From Rhynochetos jubatus (taxonomy: Eukaryota > Chordata > Aves > Eurypygiformes > Rhynochetidae), in contig CM050655.1 of assembly GCA_027574665.1 (NCBI GenBank), forward strand, positions 15,929,170-15,993,169: a stretch of 64,000 bases of DNA. Direction: 5' to 3'. Both the position numbers and the translations under genes were made by a program. Numbering within the stretch: position 1 is the stretch's first letter; the number at the start of each line of letters is the position of its first letter. Of the stretch, positions 1-12,745 are shown piece after piece. The notes under the pieces were generated by a model. That model saw nothing but the letters and a program-made list of their open reading frames with translations. It searched no databases and was not told the DNA's origin.

Positions 1-3000
1 CAGAATCTGCAATTTGTCTTCATTGTCAGAGACTTGTAAGTACTTAAAAAATACAACTGACACCATTCCCCTTATATACAAACTCAGAAGTTAATCATTC
101 ATTGGCGGAGTAAGATTGAAAGTTTCAATGACAAGAAAAGGTGTTAGGGTAGGTCAGGGATTGCTGCATGATATCTTAGATGCCTTCACTTGCACATAGA
201 ATCCTTTACTCAATTCCTAAAATATTCATATGGTTGAGATAGAATTAACACCACTTGCAGCATTATTTAAAAGACAAAACAAAACAAAACACCCCACACA
301 AACAAAAAAACCTCACCAAACCAAAAAAAAACCCAAAAAACTCCTATCAAAACACTTCAGCATTTCTGTTTATGCTAACAGCTTCACACTAGTTTAGATA
401 ATGGAACAGGAATAAAATCATTGCATTTCCTTTTCACAACAGTAGGCTTCATCTTCAAAACAATTCATAATCAGTTGTGTGGCGATTTTTAGTTTCATGC
501 TGCTTTAAATCAAACTGTTCCTTATGTAGCAATGTTTATGAAGGAACCACAATGTATGAAGAGAAGCATTTTTTCATTTTAGTATCTCCCAGTTCATTCC
601 AAACTCCCATTATTTGGACTGTCACCCTGACACTGCCTGAGGTGCATTCCAGCTCTCTACAAGAGAATCTGCTTTCCCACTAATGGGGCTGTTCTTGCAA
701 TGGCAAATGTAATTTTCCACTCCATTACAAATAGTGTGCAAAAGGACCTATTTCTCTCCATGCACAGATCAGTTCCCAGTGAAATCCTATTCACCAAATA
801 TTACAATAGCAGAATCTACTTCAAATACAGGTGCTTTTTCATGGCTGGACAAACAGCTCTGTTCCAACCATGGGCACATCTGAACTTTCACTGCTCCAAT
901 ATTCATCAATGTTAGAGAAAAATACCCAACAGGTTCAGTGAAGGACCAGGTTAACAAGAACCTGAGAAAGCAAAAACTGCCATAATACTTTCTCAATATA
1001 CTATTTTCCTACTGCTTTTCTTTAACAGCCAGCCATAATGCAGATTTATACAGCGACTGTTACTCTCTGGCATAATACATCTAGATTCACAAATCCATTA
1101 AAACACCAGACGGGCCTAACTACATTTTGAATGACTTACAAAGTTTCAAAATTAGATGTTTTTGCAGAAAAATAAAACTTAAGTAAAATAAACTCAACAT
1201 TCTTTAATAAAAAATAGTTATGTCCAGCTATATTTTACATTTATTAGCCTATATTTATTTATCTGTATTATTACAACATCAGGACAAACTTACAAAACGG
1301 AATGAAATAATCACAGAAGAATTTACACACATGCTGTCTCATAATTCATTACAAATTCTTCTCATGCAATACTCTTCAGAAAACTAACTCTGTACCTATT
1401 GATTAAAAGAAATAAAGACTAGGACTCTGTAAAAAAGCACTGCATAAAGAACTGCCTTCGGGAATTCTATGTCTAGAGTTCCAAACCGGACATTAAGTTC
1501 ATAAAAAGACAGCAGTTATCAATCAAAACTGACAAACTCAAAATGCAAGTTTCCTACAGTTTTCCTCTTTCTACCACATTACAAAAACAACAATACTAAA
1601 GTAGCTTAAATGAATTTTAGGGCTCTATCATGAAAGGAATAGAAAAGACACCTCCTACAGAGTCTATAGTATGTACTGTAGCAGCATTCCCTATGCAGAA
1701 AAATCAGCAAATCACCCAATTGTATTCACCCATCTACACATCCAGGACTAAGGCTACAGAAGGCTAAGATATTCTAAAATCAAACAAAAAATAAAAATTG
1801 TTTTTATCAATCACTATTCAATAAAAGAAATATAAAAGTAATGCTGTATCCTATTCACACTTCCTAGTCCATAAAGTTGTGCTAGATCAAGATTTCCAAT
1901 GGGAAACAGCAATATTCTCAGATATGCATCAGCATTTCCTAAAGACAAACACGACTAAGCTAAACAAACAATAGTTTTCAAGAAAGTTAATTTTAAAAGT
2001 AACAGACTTTCCTTTTTTCTTTTTCATTTCAATGTGACAAACTGCATTTTTCAGTTTCAAAATAAATTTATGAAGGATACTTGAATTAAAATCTAGAAAA
2101 ATAAAGTCTGGAGTCTTGGGGTACAAATAAGCTAAGAGCATTACTTTATTTCTTGCCATCACTGCTGAATTACTCCTAGACAAATAAGCAGTCTATGTAT
2201 GCCTGTGACTTCTCCCATCCCAAACATGCAACCTTGGATAGTATGTTTTAACAGTTCTACCATGAAAAATATTTTCATTATGATTTTGAAGGTATGCAGA
2301 ATCACCATTGTTAAAATATGGAGACATCTACGTAGATATCCACTACTGTTGACAGCTTTTTAACCAGGTATTCAGAAGTTCAGAAGTATTAAAGATAAAA
2401 ATATCACATCTGGGGAATCTTCAAAGACTAGGCATCAAATCACTGATCTGAATGATAAAGGCAGATGACAGGTGACTATAGTAAAAGAAAGAATGGTAAT
2501 AAAGTGGCTACAATGGACACTTCCATAATTCATCATGGCAAGAATAAGACAAGCACCTTTCTGTAGCTCACGCAGTGTGTACCACAGAGCTATTCAGCTT
2601 CTTTAGATGGTACGTAGAACAACAGTCATACACTTCAGGCAGCCGCTCCAGTGACTTAGTTATCGATGTTTCCCAGGCAGACACACTGACACTCAGTGAA
2701 GTAGCATGGAACGACAAAGCACCAAAATCCTTGACAAACTGCAAATGCAACTGACTCCTTAACTTTGAATGACTACTCAAGCAAGCCCAAATATGAACGT
2801 TTTGACTAACTTTCCATTTTGTTGTATCTCTACATTTTAAAATGTTACAGTTAGCAGGATCTCTCAAACTGTCCCTGCCAGTTCCAGCCAAAGGAACTGG
2901 AATGCTACTACCAGAGGTGTAGTAACATTCCCCCGTGAACTACATTTGGTGCTAAATTTTAGTAAGGGCAAACCTTATTCTGGAGACAATAGAAATAATT

Positions 3001-3760
3001 TTACATCATGAAATAATTTGCAAAACTTTACAAGAATGTGTATTTGCAGTCATCAGAATAATTCAGTGTAAAATAATCATTTGAAGGGGATATCTTCCTT
3101 CTTTCCAAAGGTAATGCCTCAAAGAAAGAACCTTATAAAGACATTTTAAAATTAGAAACCTGACTTAAGAAGCAAATTCTAATTTGATTAGAAAAGAGGC
3201 TTAACCAAATATCCCAACTGTAATTTAGCCATTAAGGAAGTGCTATACCTTTGATTTTAAGAAGTTTACAATTCAGAAATAATTGTTTTTCCTACTTAAA
3301 CTAAACTTATTCAAATTTTATTTCAAGTATTCGTATAGCTTCCTCAATTAAATGACAAAGAAAGCAAACACCCTTACAATTGTCAGATGTGTACGGTAAG
3401 AGAGGTGAAATAGAGAATCTATATTTATAAGTATCTGTTAATCGTGATTACTATAGGCTATATGAGTATACTCAGCATGCTTCCATAAGAAGGTACAATG
3501 TATATGTACCTAACTACCATAAAATATTGCATATAATTCCCAACTCATAAAATTTACTGGCAAATTGCTATTTTATATAGACTTGCTTGGTCCAACTGGT
3601 TAGAACAGACATAACTTCTCTGACGAACTGCCTATGTATTTATACTGTTCAAGGGGAGCATTACTTAGACCAGAGCCTAAAGGCCAATAAACCTGATCCA
3701 CTACATAGATCAACCATACTGTCTTTATATGAGGGTTAATATATAAAGGCTTCAGTACTT
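1..3760. other. Non-coding stretch without a recognisable gene
   Basis: AT-rich sequence with stops in all frames. Open frames are short; the longest is 107 codons on the minus strand at 2568-2891, and it resembles no protein family I know. No repeat signature apart from the A/C-rich tract at 272-345. It reads as ordinary intergenic or intronic bird DNA. Confidence 0.7.
272..345. repeat. A/C-rich low-complexity tract
   Basis: Runs of A interrupted by C or CC (AAAACAAAACAAAAC followed by A-runs with CCC). Similar tracts lie at 11918-11991 and 35579-35633. They look like decayed A-rich simple sequence; no mobile element is recognisable beside this one. Confidence 0.7.
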
Positions 3761-3796
3761 CATAGAATCATAGAATGCTTTTGGTTGGAAGGGACC

Positions 3797-4042
3797 TTAA
3801 AGATCATCTAGTTCCAACCCCCCTGTCATGGGCAGGGACACCTTCCACCAGAGCCCACTGCTCAAAGCCACATCCAGCCTGGCCTTGGACACTTCCAGGG
3901 ATGGGGCATCCACAATTTCTCTGGGCAACCTGTTCCAGTGCCTCACCACCTTCACTCTGAATAATTTCTTCCTTATGTCCAATCTAAATCTAGCCTCTTT
4001 CAATTTAAAGCCATTACTGTCCCTGGTTTCCCAGGTCCTCAT
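3797..4042 (-). pseudogene. CR1 ORF2 C-terminal remnant
   Basis: An 81-codon open minus-strand frame. It contains [17 protein letters not shown], then [20 protein letters not shown] and [10 protein letters not shown]. This is the conserved C-terminal end of the CR1 endonuclease/reverse-transcriptase polyprotein, which ends shortly before the 3' repeat. The ATG at its start is incidental, since the family protein continues upstream. The next part upstream in this copy is the early RT region, so the frame is separated from its normal context. It should not be annotated as a host gene. Confidence 0.9.
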
Positions 4043-4052
4043 TATTTCCCTT

Positions 4053-4535
4053 TAAAAAAATTGGGCTTATATTTACGCTTTTTCCAGTTAGTGAGGGCTT
4101 CACTGGACTGCCATGACTTATCAGATATGATGGATAGTGGCTTAGCAACTTCATCTACCAGTTCACTCAGGACTCACAGATGCATCCCATCAGGTCCCAC
4201 AGGACTGTGCACCTTTCAGGTTCCTTAGATAGTCTCGAACCTGGTCCTCTCCAACACTGGGCAGTTCTTCATTCTCCCAATCCCTGCCTTTGGGTTCTGC
4301 AACCTGGGCAGTGTGGCTTAAGCGCTTGGCAGTGAAGACTGAGGCAAATAAGTCAGCTCAGCTTTCTCCATATCACGGGTTACTAGGCCTTCTGTTTTCT
4401 TCCAGAGAGGGCCCACATTTTCCTTAGTCTTCCTTTTGTCTTCGACACACCTGTAGAAGTTATTCTTGTTGCCCTTGACATGCCTGGCCAGCTTTAATCT
4501 ATCAGGGTTTTAACTGTCCTTACCTGATCCCTGGC
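4053..4535 (-). pseudogene. CR1 ORF2 remnant, N-terminal side of the RT domain, frameshifted
   Basis: On the minus strand, from 4535 downwards, the conceptual reading contains KLARHVKGNKN, then NNFYRCVEDKRKTKENVG, then TRDMEKAE. After a shift near 4352 it reads FASVFTAKRLSHTAQV and GRDWENEELPSVGEDQVRD. After a second shift near 4209-4217 it continues with GPDGMH, an in-frame TGA at 4174-4176, then LVDEVAKPLSII and NWKKRK. This order matches the start of the CR1 reverse transcriptase as I know the family. The palm motif with the catalytic aspartates is not present. At least two frameshifts and one stop show that the copy is old and inactive. Confidence 0.87.
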
Positions 4536-7129
4536 TTCAAATGCAAAATAGTTGCATTGCATCACGGAATGGACCGGAAGAAGGAAAATTCAGGATATTT
4601 TAGCGCTACGAAGAGTTGCTGAAGATAGGGGAAAAAAAACCCTCTAAACAGCAACAAACCCGCAGTAGTGAAAATGTAGTGGAAATAGCAAGTTATTCAG
4701 ATACCTGCTTGGCCTAAGTATAGTCTTCTATTCATGTTGTTTCTGGCACATTTAGACTGACCTCCAAAATTATGTCTGCTGGAGTTTGCTAAAGAATTAT
4801 GAGGTGGAACAACAGGAATTATAAACTGTGGAGTATATATTTACAAATTGCTGCTACTTTGCATTTTGCTAATAGTCTTAATTCTAACAAAATTGCTATG
4901 TGGCTCATTACTTAGGGGACTCTATAATTTTTCCCCCTCTGTACTAGCAATACTTTAAACCATGTTGTAATTAATGCAATTAAGGTATTAATAAAGATTG
5001 AAGGGGTTGGACACTACATGATATACTTAATTTTGTGTATCTTTAGCTGACTGACTGTGTAGGATTGTATTTCAACTGTCAGCCAAATTATGTGTAATTA
5101 AGCCAAAGCAGAGATCTGTCTCTCTTTTTAACCAGTGATGATGTCAGACAGAACCATAGTTCTGTGTGGTAAATCTGCTCACTCTTTTCCATCTGTGGTG
5201 TCTTCCTATTATGCTTTATTCAGGTACTGCATATGTATCAGTGTATTCCTACACTGAATTCCTCTATTAGTCTGTAATTCAAAATAGATGGTTATATGCT
5301 GCAGAAATAAAATGCTCAGAATTTATCTAATAATAAAATGGATGAACTCTTGTCCTTATGCAATTTATTCTGTTGCTGTGGTAATCAAAGCACCAGTGTG
5401 AAACTGCTTGCTGCCTCACTGTTCCACTTTCTCACTCAACATCTGTACAAAACTATGTCTAGAAATAAAAAAAAATAATAAATAAATAAATAAATAAAAC
5501 ACCACCCAAACAAACTTGCCTCTTACTCCGGTTCAGGGCACGTACTGCTTTGAAGCACAGAGAACTTGGAAGAGATTGGCATTACTTTTTCTACACACAA
5601 TCCAGAAGTTGGAAACTGATGCCAAATCTACCTGAGAATCCTGGACCAAGTTCAGGCTGGGGCATAACAACTAAGGTAATCTGTTGGTTTAATGAAGACA
5701 TTTCTTCAAGTCCAGCATTTCCAACAACCTCCAGTGAAGCCTTCCTGTTATGTTAATGCTTGGAGGCTACTACTTGAGACGAGGACACGTGCTTCACATT
5801 GTCAGCAGCACCGGCCCACTCCAATACCTCATCAGGAAGATGGGCTGTACTTTGTTAAATGAATAGTTGTCACTGATTTCAGCAGGCCTGAAGGCATTCT
5901 TACACTTGCTTAAAAATGCTGCAATTTCATGTTTCTAGGGGACTAAGACATTTGGCAGTATCTTCCTGTATCGTATCTCATGGATTATTGCTACTTTTTA
6001 AAATGTTTGTTGGTGGGTTTAGGTTTATTTCATTTTGGTTTTTTAACCTCAGCATCCTTCCAAAACCACCTGAAGCAAAACAGACAACAAAAATATATGG
6101 ATCAAGTCAATAACAGTTAACAAGTCTTAAAATCATTTAAGGTGTATCTTCTACAAGCCTTGAAAGACAATTGACATTAGGCCATGCCCTGGCTTCTAGA
6201 CAGTCAAGGTCCTAACGCTCTATATATTTATCACCTGCATCAAGATATCATAGGCCAGGCAGGGAATATAGACATTCCAAAAAGTACGAAAGCAAGGGTC
6301 TCATATTATGAATTAAACAACTTAAGATTTATATTTCTGATCTTTCTATTTATCCCTTATTTATAATTATATTCTTATAAGACATTTACTCACAGGAAAA
6401 AGCCTTCATCTAGTCAAAAGACAAAGAAGCTCCTAAACATGAGATGACTGTCTTGGGCATCTTGCAAAAAGTAACGAAGAAAGAGCTTTACTATTCCTAT
6501 TCTTCCACCTAGAGCTTTTTTTTTTACTGCTATAACATTAAAAGCCATTTTCCAATTCACAAATAAAAACTTTCTACAAAGTTGCAAAATGCTGTCAAGA
6601 ACAGCCATCAATATCCCAGCTATTCTCTGCTAAATGATACTGAAAGTAAAATTGAGCCTTGGGACTAAGGTAACTTAGCCACTTATAATGGATTTATAAT
6701 AAGCCAATGATTTGAAATGCAGCAATACTGTCAGTGGCTGCACAGTTCCCCAGACTGCTAAAAGTTCTTCACAGACTTCGTCTTTTATAAACATGAGGAG
6801 CATTTTCTACCTAAATTCACCATGACAGGCACAAGGTATAAATACAAAAAAAGTCTTAGCCAACAGCCATTCATATTTCAACTACTAGATAGATTTTGGT
6901 TTCTTTTTCATTTCAAGGCATTAAAGACCAGCCCATTTCAATTCAAAGTGATCCTAGTATGAATATCACAAGGAGTTTGTGAATAAATTTTTAAATAAGG
7001 AAATATGCATAAAGTTTTCAGAATATTCTTTTTATTCACTGGAAATGCAGTGGACCTTTACCTTGTTTACACTCTTGTAGTCATAAAAGGTTTATGAAAC
7101 ACAGTGTAGAAAGCTGACTTCACTTCTGA
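4536..7129. other. Non-coding stretch with one microsatellite
   Basis: AT-rich and without gene-like open frames; the longest are about 60-70 codons. Apart from the AAAT repeat near 5463-5499 I see no repeat family, RNA gene or promoter in it. Confidence 0.65.
5463..5499. repeat. (AAAT)n microsatellite with A-run
   Basis: An A-run followed by about five copies of AAAT on the plus strand (5479-5498). The pattern resembles an old poly(A) tail grown into a tetranucleotide repeat, but no retroposon body is recognisable next to it. Confidence 0.85.
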
Positions 7130-7330
7130 GGCCCATTAATAAGAGCACTTGAAGCTAAGAAAACCAAACTTTCTGCCCACCCCCACTATTCCCATTAAAG
7201 GCTCATGAGGGGCTCTGGTCAATAAAAGCAGTTGGAGATGTCCTTGATCTTTATGTGGCTTTATAGAAGCCAGATGGCTTGGCTCTGGAACACGTCCTAA
7301 TTTAGTGACATTCAGAATTAAAGGATGAGT
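7130..7330. promoter_or_regulatory. Possible conserved non-coding element (weak)
   Basis: This block lacks simple repeats and is less A-rich than its flanks. It contains CCCATTAATAAG, CCCATTAAAGG and TCAATAAAA (homeobox/CDX-like) and CCTTGATCTTT (TCF-like). Motif hits of this size are common by chance. The call rests on texture only and needs an alignment to other vertebrates. Confidence 0.25.
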
Positions 7331-8419
7331 ACAGAATTTGAAAAATTAAACTGCATGATAAAGAGTTACCAAAAAAGCAAAAGCACTCCCCCCCTCCCTC
7401 CCCCCTAAAATGTTACATATACTGTGGGCTCTCAAATAAACTCAGAGAAAAATAATAATGGGCTGAAATAGTACATTTCAATAGTTCCAAGCAATGGATT
7501 TGAAAGCCAAAAAAAAGATTTCCCAAACTATTTTTTTCCAGTTATGCATATTTTGTCCAGTACGCTAAGCCAGCACAACAGCATACATTTTGTATTAGTT
7601 TGGTTCGGTCATCCCCTACTCTCAAGGCTGAAGTGTTGCTGATATCACAGCGGAATCATCCATATCATGATAATAAGACAATTAGTTGGATTATACTATG
7701 TGTTAATAGAAACCGAATACTGTATATAGGACTAGAGCAAGGACTGTTAAGGAGTCACCATTATATATATAAAAGAAATAATAAATCACAATAAGCCTTT
7801 GCACACACATAAATCTTCTCACCAAGCAATCTTAGAACGTTTCTTATGCTTTAACTATGATGCTGGTTCTCCAACACCCTGGGAAATACATATTTAAACT
7901 GAAAAACTCCTCAGCCAGAAGCTCAAATTCCATTCTTATTTCATCATATGTCTGTTTAGCTCACAAGCTTTTAGGTATTGTATTTTCCTTCATTATTTGT
8001 TCAGCACCACATTAACAAACAATCACACCCCTTTCTCATGATATCAAAAAATATTTAATAATCATTCCCAAGAGAGAGAGCTTATTTTGATTCTTTTATT
8101 TACTCTACAGATCTGTTACATGTCATACATTGGTGTCATGTTTGAATTTCATTCCTGCCCTCCAGCAATATCCCATGTGATTTTCTCTAAGATCTTGTGA
8201 TGGTTATTGAAGACTCTGTTTTCAGAGAAAACATTAGCCCTCAGTTTTGAAGAATTGCTTAAGGTGGAAAAAGAATTTGAATTATACCCTGCTAAAACTG
8301 TCATCAAGATGAATTATTACTGTTTACAGTTGTGTTCATTAATTTTACCTGTATCTGTCCATCTAGATAATACACCTAAAGATAGAATGCACATAAAGAG
8401 ACATTCTCTAAGAGGCTGT

Positions 8420-8450
8420 AAAATAAAACAAAATGAAATAAAATAAAATA
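8420..8450. repeat. A-rich pentanucleotide-like repeat (AAAAT/AAAAC)
   Basis: Imperfect copies of AAAAT and AAAAC following a short CTGTA. No retroposon body is recognisable beside it. Confidence 0.75.
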
Positions 8451-10531
8451 CTAAAAGTAAATATTACATAACAGCAATATTAGCAAATCTGAAGTATAGA
8501 CCTTTTCTCTCAGGTTAATATCTGATACACAAGAAGACAGTCTCCTTGGTTCTGTAGTAATCTATTCTATTTAATTCCGGTCCCCAAACACATCATGCTT
8601 AGACCTTCTACAGCTAGAAGAATATAACTGTATAATTATAAATTTGCCATAAGTTGCAATGCATAAAAGGAGGAAAAATACTGAAGGAAGGTATTTCAAA
8701 TATTGATCAAACATTGAGTACTTAATTTCATCACCTAAAAGTTATTTTAATATATGCAATTTCCTAGATTAAAAGAAATTAAGTTACATACTATAACACT
8801 GTTACCTTGCAAAAGTCAAAAATAACCCTGATAATCAGTACCTTGATAACCACAGACAAGAGGTGCATAATGAAGGCAAAACTGTAGCTGCTTCACTTTT
8901 TTGAACCAGAAAAAGAAACTACTGATTGGCTGGCACATGCCACTGTGGGACATAAGAAAATGTCTGAGACACAAAAAAGATGGGGTCTATTGGCAAGTCT
9001 GAAAGAGTGTCTTTAGCAAATACCACATAGGAGCAAATTCTTAGATGCAATTAAGCTGCATTTATGTTTTCCAGTCAGCACGGTCAATGCTTGGGTAAGT
9101 TGTAGGCACTGAAAACAATCTTTTAACAAAATGTAGGAAGTACAATTTGTTGTACACCTCATGCTCCATTTTCATCTGCACAAAAAGATATATGTGTTAT
9201 TATCTGCTAAGTATTACCTTGCTATTTTGTATAATATTTGACTCTGCCAAGAGACAGTGTGATCTCTGCCACTGTTATAGTATCTCAATTGAAACCGTTC
9301 ACATAAAGAATTTGTAAGAAAGCCTACAAGAAGCGCTCTGGTATCCCCAAGTAAAACACATCACAATTCAATCAGCTGATAAAAGTACAAAGTCTCTAAG
9401 AATAAATTGAAGAATAAATTCTTTGTCAAGCTTTGTCACACAGGAATCCAACAATAAACTCAAGACACGAATATGCTGTGACTGAAACTGCAGGTTTTGG
9501 CAATTTCAAGTGGTATCTCCAAGACATACAATTAAAATACAAATCAAAGCGATCCAACGGAAAATACAATTATACAGATTTACTTTTTTTTCCCCCTATG
9601 ATCCCAATATCTAAGCAGCCCTAGGGCAAGCAATCCTTACAAAGTATTATTCAGCAGATTTCTCTAGATCACAACCTGAGGAATATTTCTTCTAAGTTAA
9701 ATGCAGCAAGCTAAATTTTTCACAGATGTAGAAGTGTACCTGGCTTTGAGAATTCTGATTCATCTTTACCCACAAAAGAGCATAAACTGATATAATTTTG
9801 GGTGTACACAAGGCCAAATCCCCCCACTGCACAGCACCTACTGGTGTTAATTTTCCATTGCACAAAAATCAAGAGCACAGAAGAGCGAAGTCTGTCTGCA
9901 AAAGCTAACAGGGAGGTCAGGACATGTGTGTTGCACTACAAGTAAAACATGGGATGGACTAATAAATCACATTTAAAAGCCATTCTTCAACATTCACAAT
10001 GCACAATTCTCGGTGCACTTCACTGTATAAATCCAACATTATGTAATAAGGATCTTCTGCTCCAAATCCAAAACCCAGTCACCAATGTCCTAACAATACT
10101 ACACTTAATACATCTTTTCAGTTGATAATACTTAAGACTTCTAAATGATAATGACTTAGAAAGGAGAACAGATTTCATCTTTAGTCATCAAAAAGTTATA
10201 TCAATGTTTACAATTAGTTTTGAGAAAACACAAGATATTCTTGGCATAATTAACTGACAAAATGAATTACTTTCCCGTAGGTATTAAAGGTTACAGCTGC
10301 CATCTATTAGTACCTATCCAAAGACTTCACATGCCTCTGATGAGCTTAAAGTATTCCTTTTCATCCGTTAATAAATAGTCAACTGATACACTGCTCATTC
10401 TGGAGATTTCACATCACTAACACTTGTCTCATATAAGCCTAAATCATCAATATATGCTTCAGGTAAGAATTATAAACTCATTAAGAGGGATTAGCTATAA
10501 TTTCAGAGTGTTTTTGACCCACAACCTAGCC

Positions 10532-10609
10532 TTTTTTTTTTTTTTTTTTTAAATAAGCCATCTTCTAACAAATCTCCAAGAGGATTGAGATGAAAAAAAA
10601 AAAAAAAAA
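10532..10609. repeat. Poly(T)19 and poly(A)17 in inverted orientation
   Basis: T19 at 10532-10550 is followed 42 bases later by A17 at 10593-10609. The two runs could pair as a long A/T stem. The 42-base spacer has no inverted symmetry that I can see. Confidence 0.85.
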
Positions 10610-11917
10610 CAAACCAACAAAAAAAACACACAATAAAATTAATTAGTTAAAATTGACTAAATTACTCAATCTGATATTGTGCTTTTCATACGTTTTGTTC
10701 TATTCAGTAAGCTTTTTGCCTTCTTTGTGATCTTAGAACTTTGTGTACTTTAACAATAAAACAAAATAAGTTCATAATATTAACACAGTGAAATACCACG
10801 AATAAGGGCTCTGATGATGGAGTTACAAGAAATGCACATGTATAGCAATCAGCAAACTCAATAAAATGTTTTCAAAACCCTCTATCTAAACTACATGGGT
10901 GTACTGCCATTTCTAACAGACATATTTGGATATTTGAAAAACTGTTTCTAACTTTCAATAAGACTTAGGCTTCAAAGTCATTTTTTAACATGCAATTTGA
11001 GTCTTGTCTACGCTGCAAAGTAATATAGTTTAAGTCAGCTATTTACTCTGAGTCTGCTACACTCCTGGACTGCACACACTGCTTGCTTCTTTGCTCTCAT
11101 CATATATTCTTACAGAATGCACCATCAGCCTTGGCCTCGCAGCTCCTGATACTGTCCTGCTTCTGGACCTTAGCCTTCTGGATAGTTTTCAGCACTGCAT
11201 ATTGGATGGCAGGCTGGGATGTTCCAGAATAACTAATACGTCACACGTCAAGGCTTTAATTTTAAACGTAAAGTTACAGAACACTCCTGCAGGAATCCTC
11301 ATTTTTTTATCATTTTAGTCAAGCTGATTTAGAAGAATATTTAAAGGATAGGAAGGGAGAAAAATACACTGAAGAGGAAATAATCGCAAGTGATGAGAGA
11401 AAATAATGATGTTATTTCTTAGCTTCCCACCTTCCTTTCCGACAAATAAAAAATCAGTTAAAAATAGTCTACGTATTTACAAGGTGGATGTTTATATTAC
11501 AGACCAGTGCCTGTGGGAGCTATGAAAAACAAACCAATAAAAAAGAGATTGAATTATTTGCTGTGGAAATATGATTTTCATAAAATATATTTCCTTCTGT
11601 TTTGTAAGTTTTTCCCGTCTCTGAAATTTTATATGGAATTTAGCATATTCACATTCACAGCAAAAGATTAACATGATAAAATTTAACAGCGCTGAAGCAG
11701 GAACTATAGTCTTAGAGATTAATAATTTATTAAATATACAGCATAATATCTAGACGAGTTTTTGGATTTTTCTTTTCATTAAAAAATCAAACTTATGTTT
11801 TTATTATCAAGCTTTTCTCTGTCTTAGTTTAAAAATATCGAGCTCAGCTTCCAATGTTTTACAGAAAAGTACTATCCCAAGTGCTAGGGAAAGGAAGCTC
11901 TACTTAAACATGTCATT

Positions 11918-11991
11918 AAAATAAAACAAACAACAAAACAACTACTACAACAACAAAAACCCCAAAGTGCACCAAAAAGAACAAGAAAAAA
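11918..11991. repeat. A/C-rich low-complexity tract
   Basis: AAAATAAAACAAACAACAAAAC followed by interrupted CAA/CTA repeats and A-runs with CCCC. Same texture as 272-345 and 35579-35633. Confidence 0.7.
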
Positions 11992-12589
11992 GCTTAACAT
12001 AAAATTCACAAACAGTGGCTGAAATAAGAACAGAAATAGAAACACTGCAACTCATTGTTACAAAAACTAGACAGAGGCAATAGCCTCCACAACAGCCTTG
12101 CTGGAGACTCCCCTTTCCATAAGGTCCAGATTCATGGAAGGTGTTTGATTATGGTTTTGCACTTGTAATGGATAACCTATTGCATTTTATACTGAAAATT
12201 CTGTTTTGAATTGATGATAAAGCAGCAATAAAATGATAGGTATAAGAAAAGAGCTATTTTATTTCACTAACTTAACTCATTAAACAATTTTGATACACAA
12301 CCGTACCAACTGGCCTGATTTATTACCTCATCCATGAAATTCATAACAGGAAAGGCACAGAAGGGATTTAACACTTACTATATTCAACACAGGATGATTC
12401 TACAGTCAAAGGTTATAAAATCAACACCTAGAATAATTTGTAAATACTCACAAAGGATGTGTCAGACTGAAAAACAAACAAGTGAAAATTACTCTCCATT
12501 ACTTGTGATTAGAGTGTTTTCCTTCGGAAATGTTTTCCAGTTACAGTTCCCACACAAAACCAGTGATGGTTATAATTAAATATCTTATA

Positions 12590-12745
12590 ATTAAATAAAA
12601 TTGCCTGTCAACTGTGTGACATTGTGGGCTGAGCATCATTACACCAGTTCATTAGGGGTCGTGTTTCTTTGGCCACATTAATGCATAAATGACTATCCAT
12701 GTTAATACCCTCTGACTTAAAGGTTATTGTGACAATAATCCAACT
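12590..12745. promoter_or_regulatory. Candidate enhancer-like element with a SOX-dimer palindrome
   Basis: The block contains TTATTGTGACAATAA at 12724-12738, two 7-base arms around one central base. ATTGT facing ACAAT is the arrangement of paired SOX HMG-box sites. Upstream are ACATTAATGCATAAATGAC (POU/homeobox-like) and a run of mixed sequence with no simple repeats. The block is immediately followed by an A15 run at 12766-12780. Whether it is conserved cannot be judged from one sequence. Confidence 0.35.

Larger units (their letters stand above)
3761..4535 (-). mobile_element. CR1 LINE, 5'-truncated and internally deleted
   Basis: The plus strand begins CATAGAATCATAGAATG and continues GGTTGGAAGGGACCTTAAAG. 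This is the reverse complement of the avian CR1 3' end, so the element lies on the minus strand with its 3' end at 3761. Read on the minus strand it carries the C-terminal end of ORF2 (3797-4042) and, further upstream in the element, part of the reverse transcriptase protein (about 4053-4535). The two coding parts meet near 4050-4060, at an A-run. The RT catalytic centre that should lie between them is absent. A full CR1 is about 4.5 kb, so this copy lacks the 5' end and a large internal segment. It is a dead copy with frameshifts and a stop. Confidence 0.93.
7331..12589. other. Non-coding stretch with simple repeats
   Basis: No gene-like frame. It holds an A-rich tract at 8420-8450, a poly(T)/poly(A) pair at 10532-10609, and an A/C-rich tract at 11918-11991. 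Nothing else stands out. Confidence 0.65.

Noticed and set aside
2568..2891. 107-codon minus-strand open frame as a gene
   Set aside because: The length is expected by chance in 64 kb. No domain, no splice or promoter context and no family resemblance.
3797..4042. 81-codon minus frame as a host gene
   Set aside because: It is the C-terminal end of CR1 ORF2 and belongs to the dead retrotransposon.
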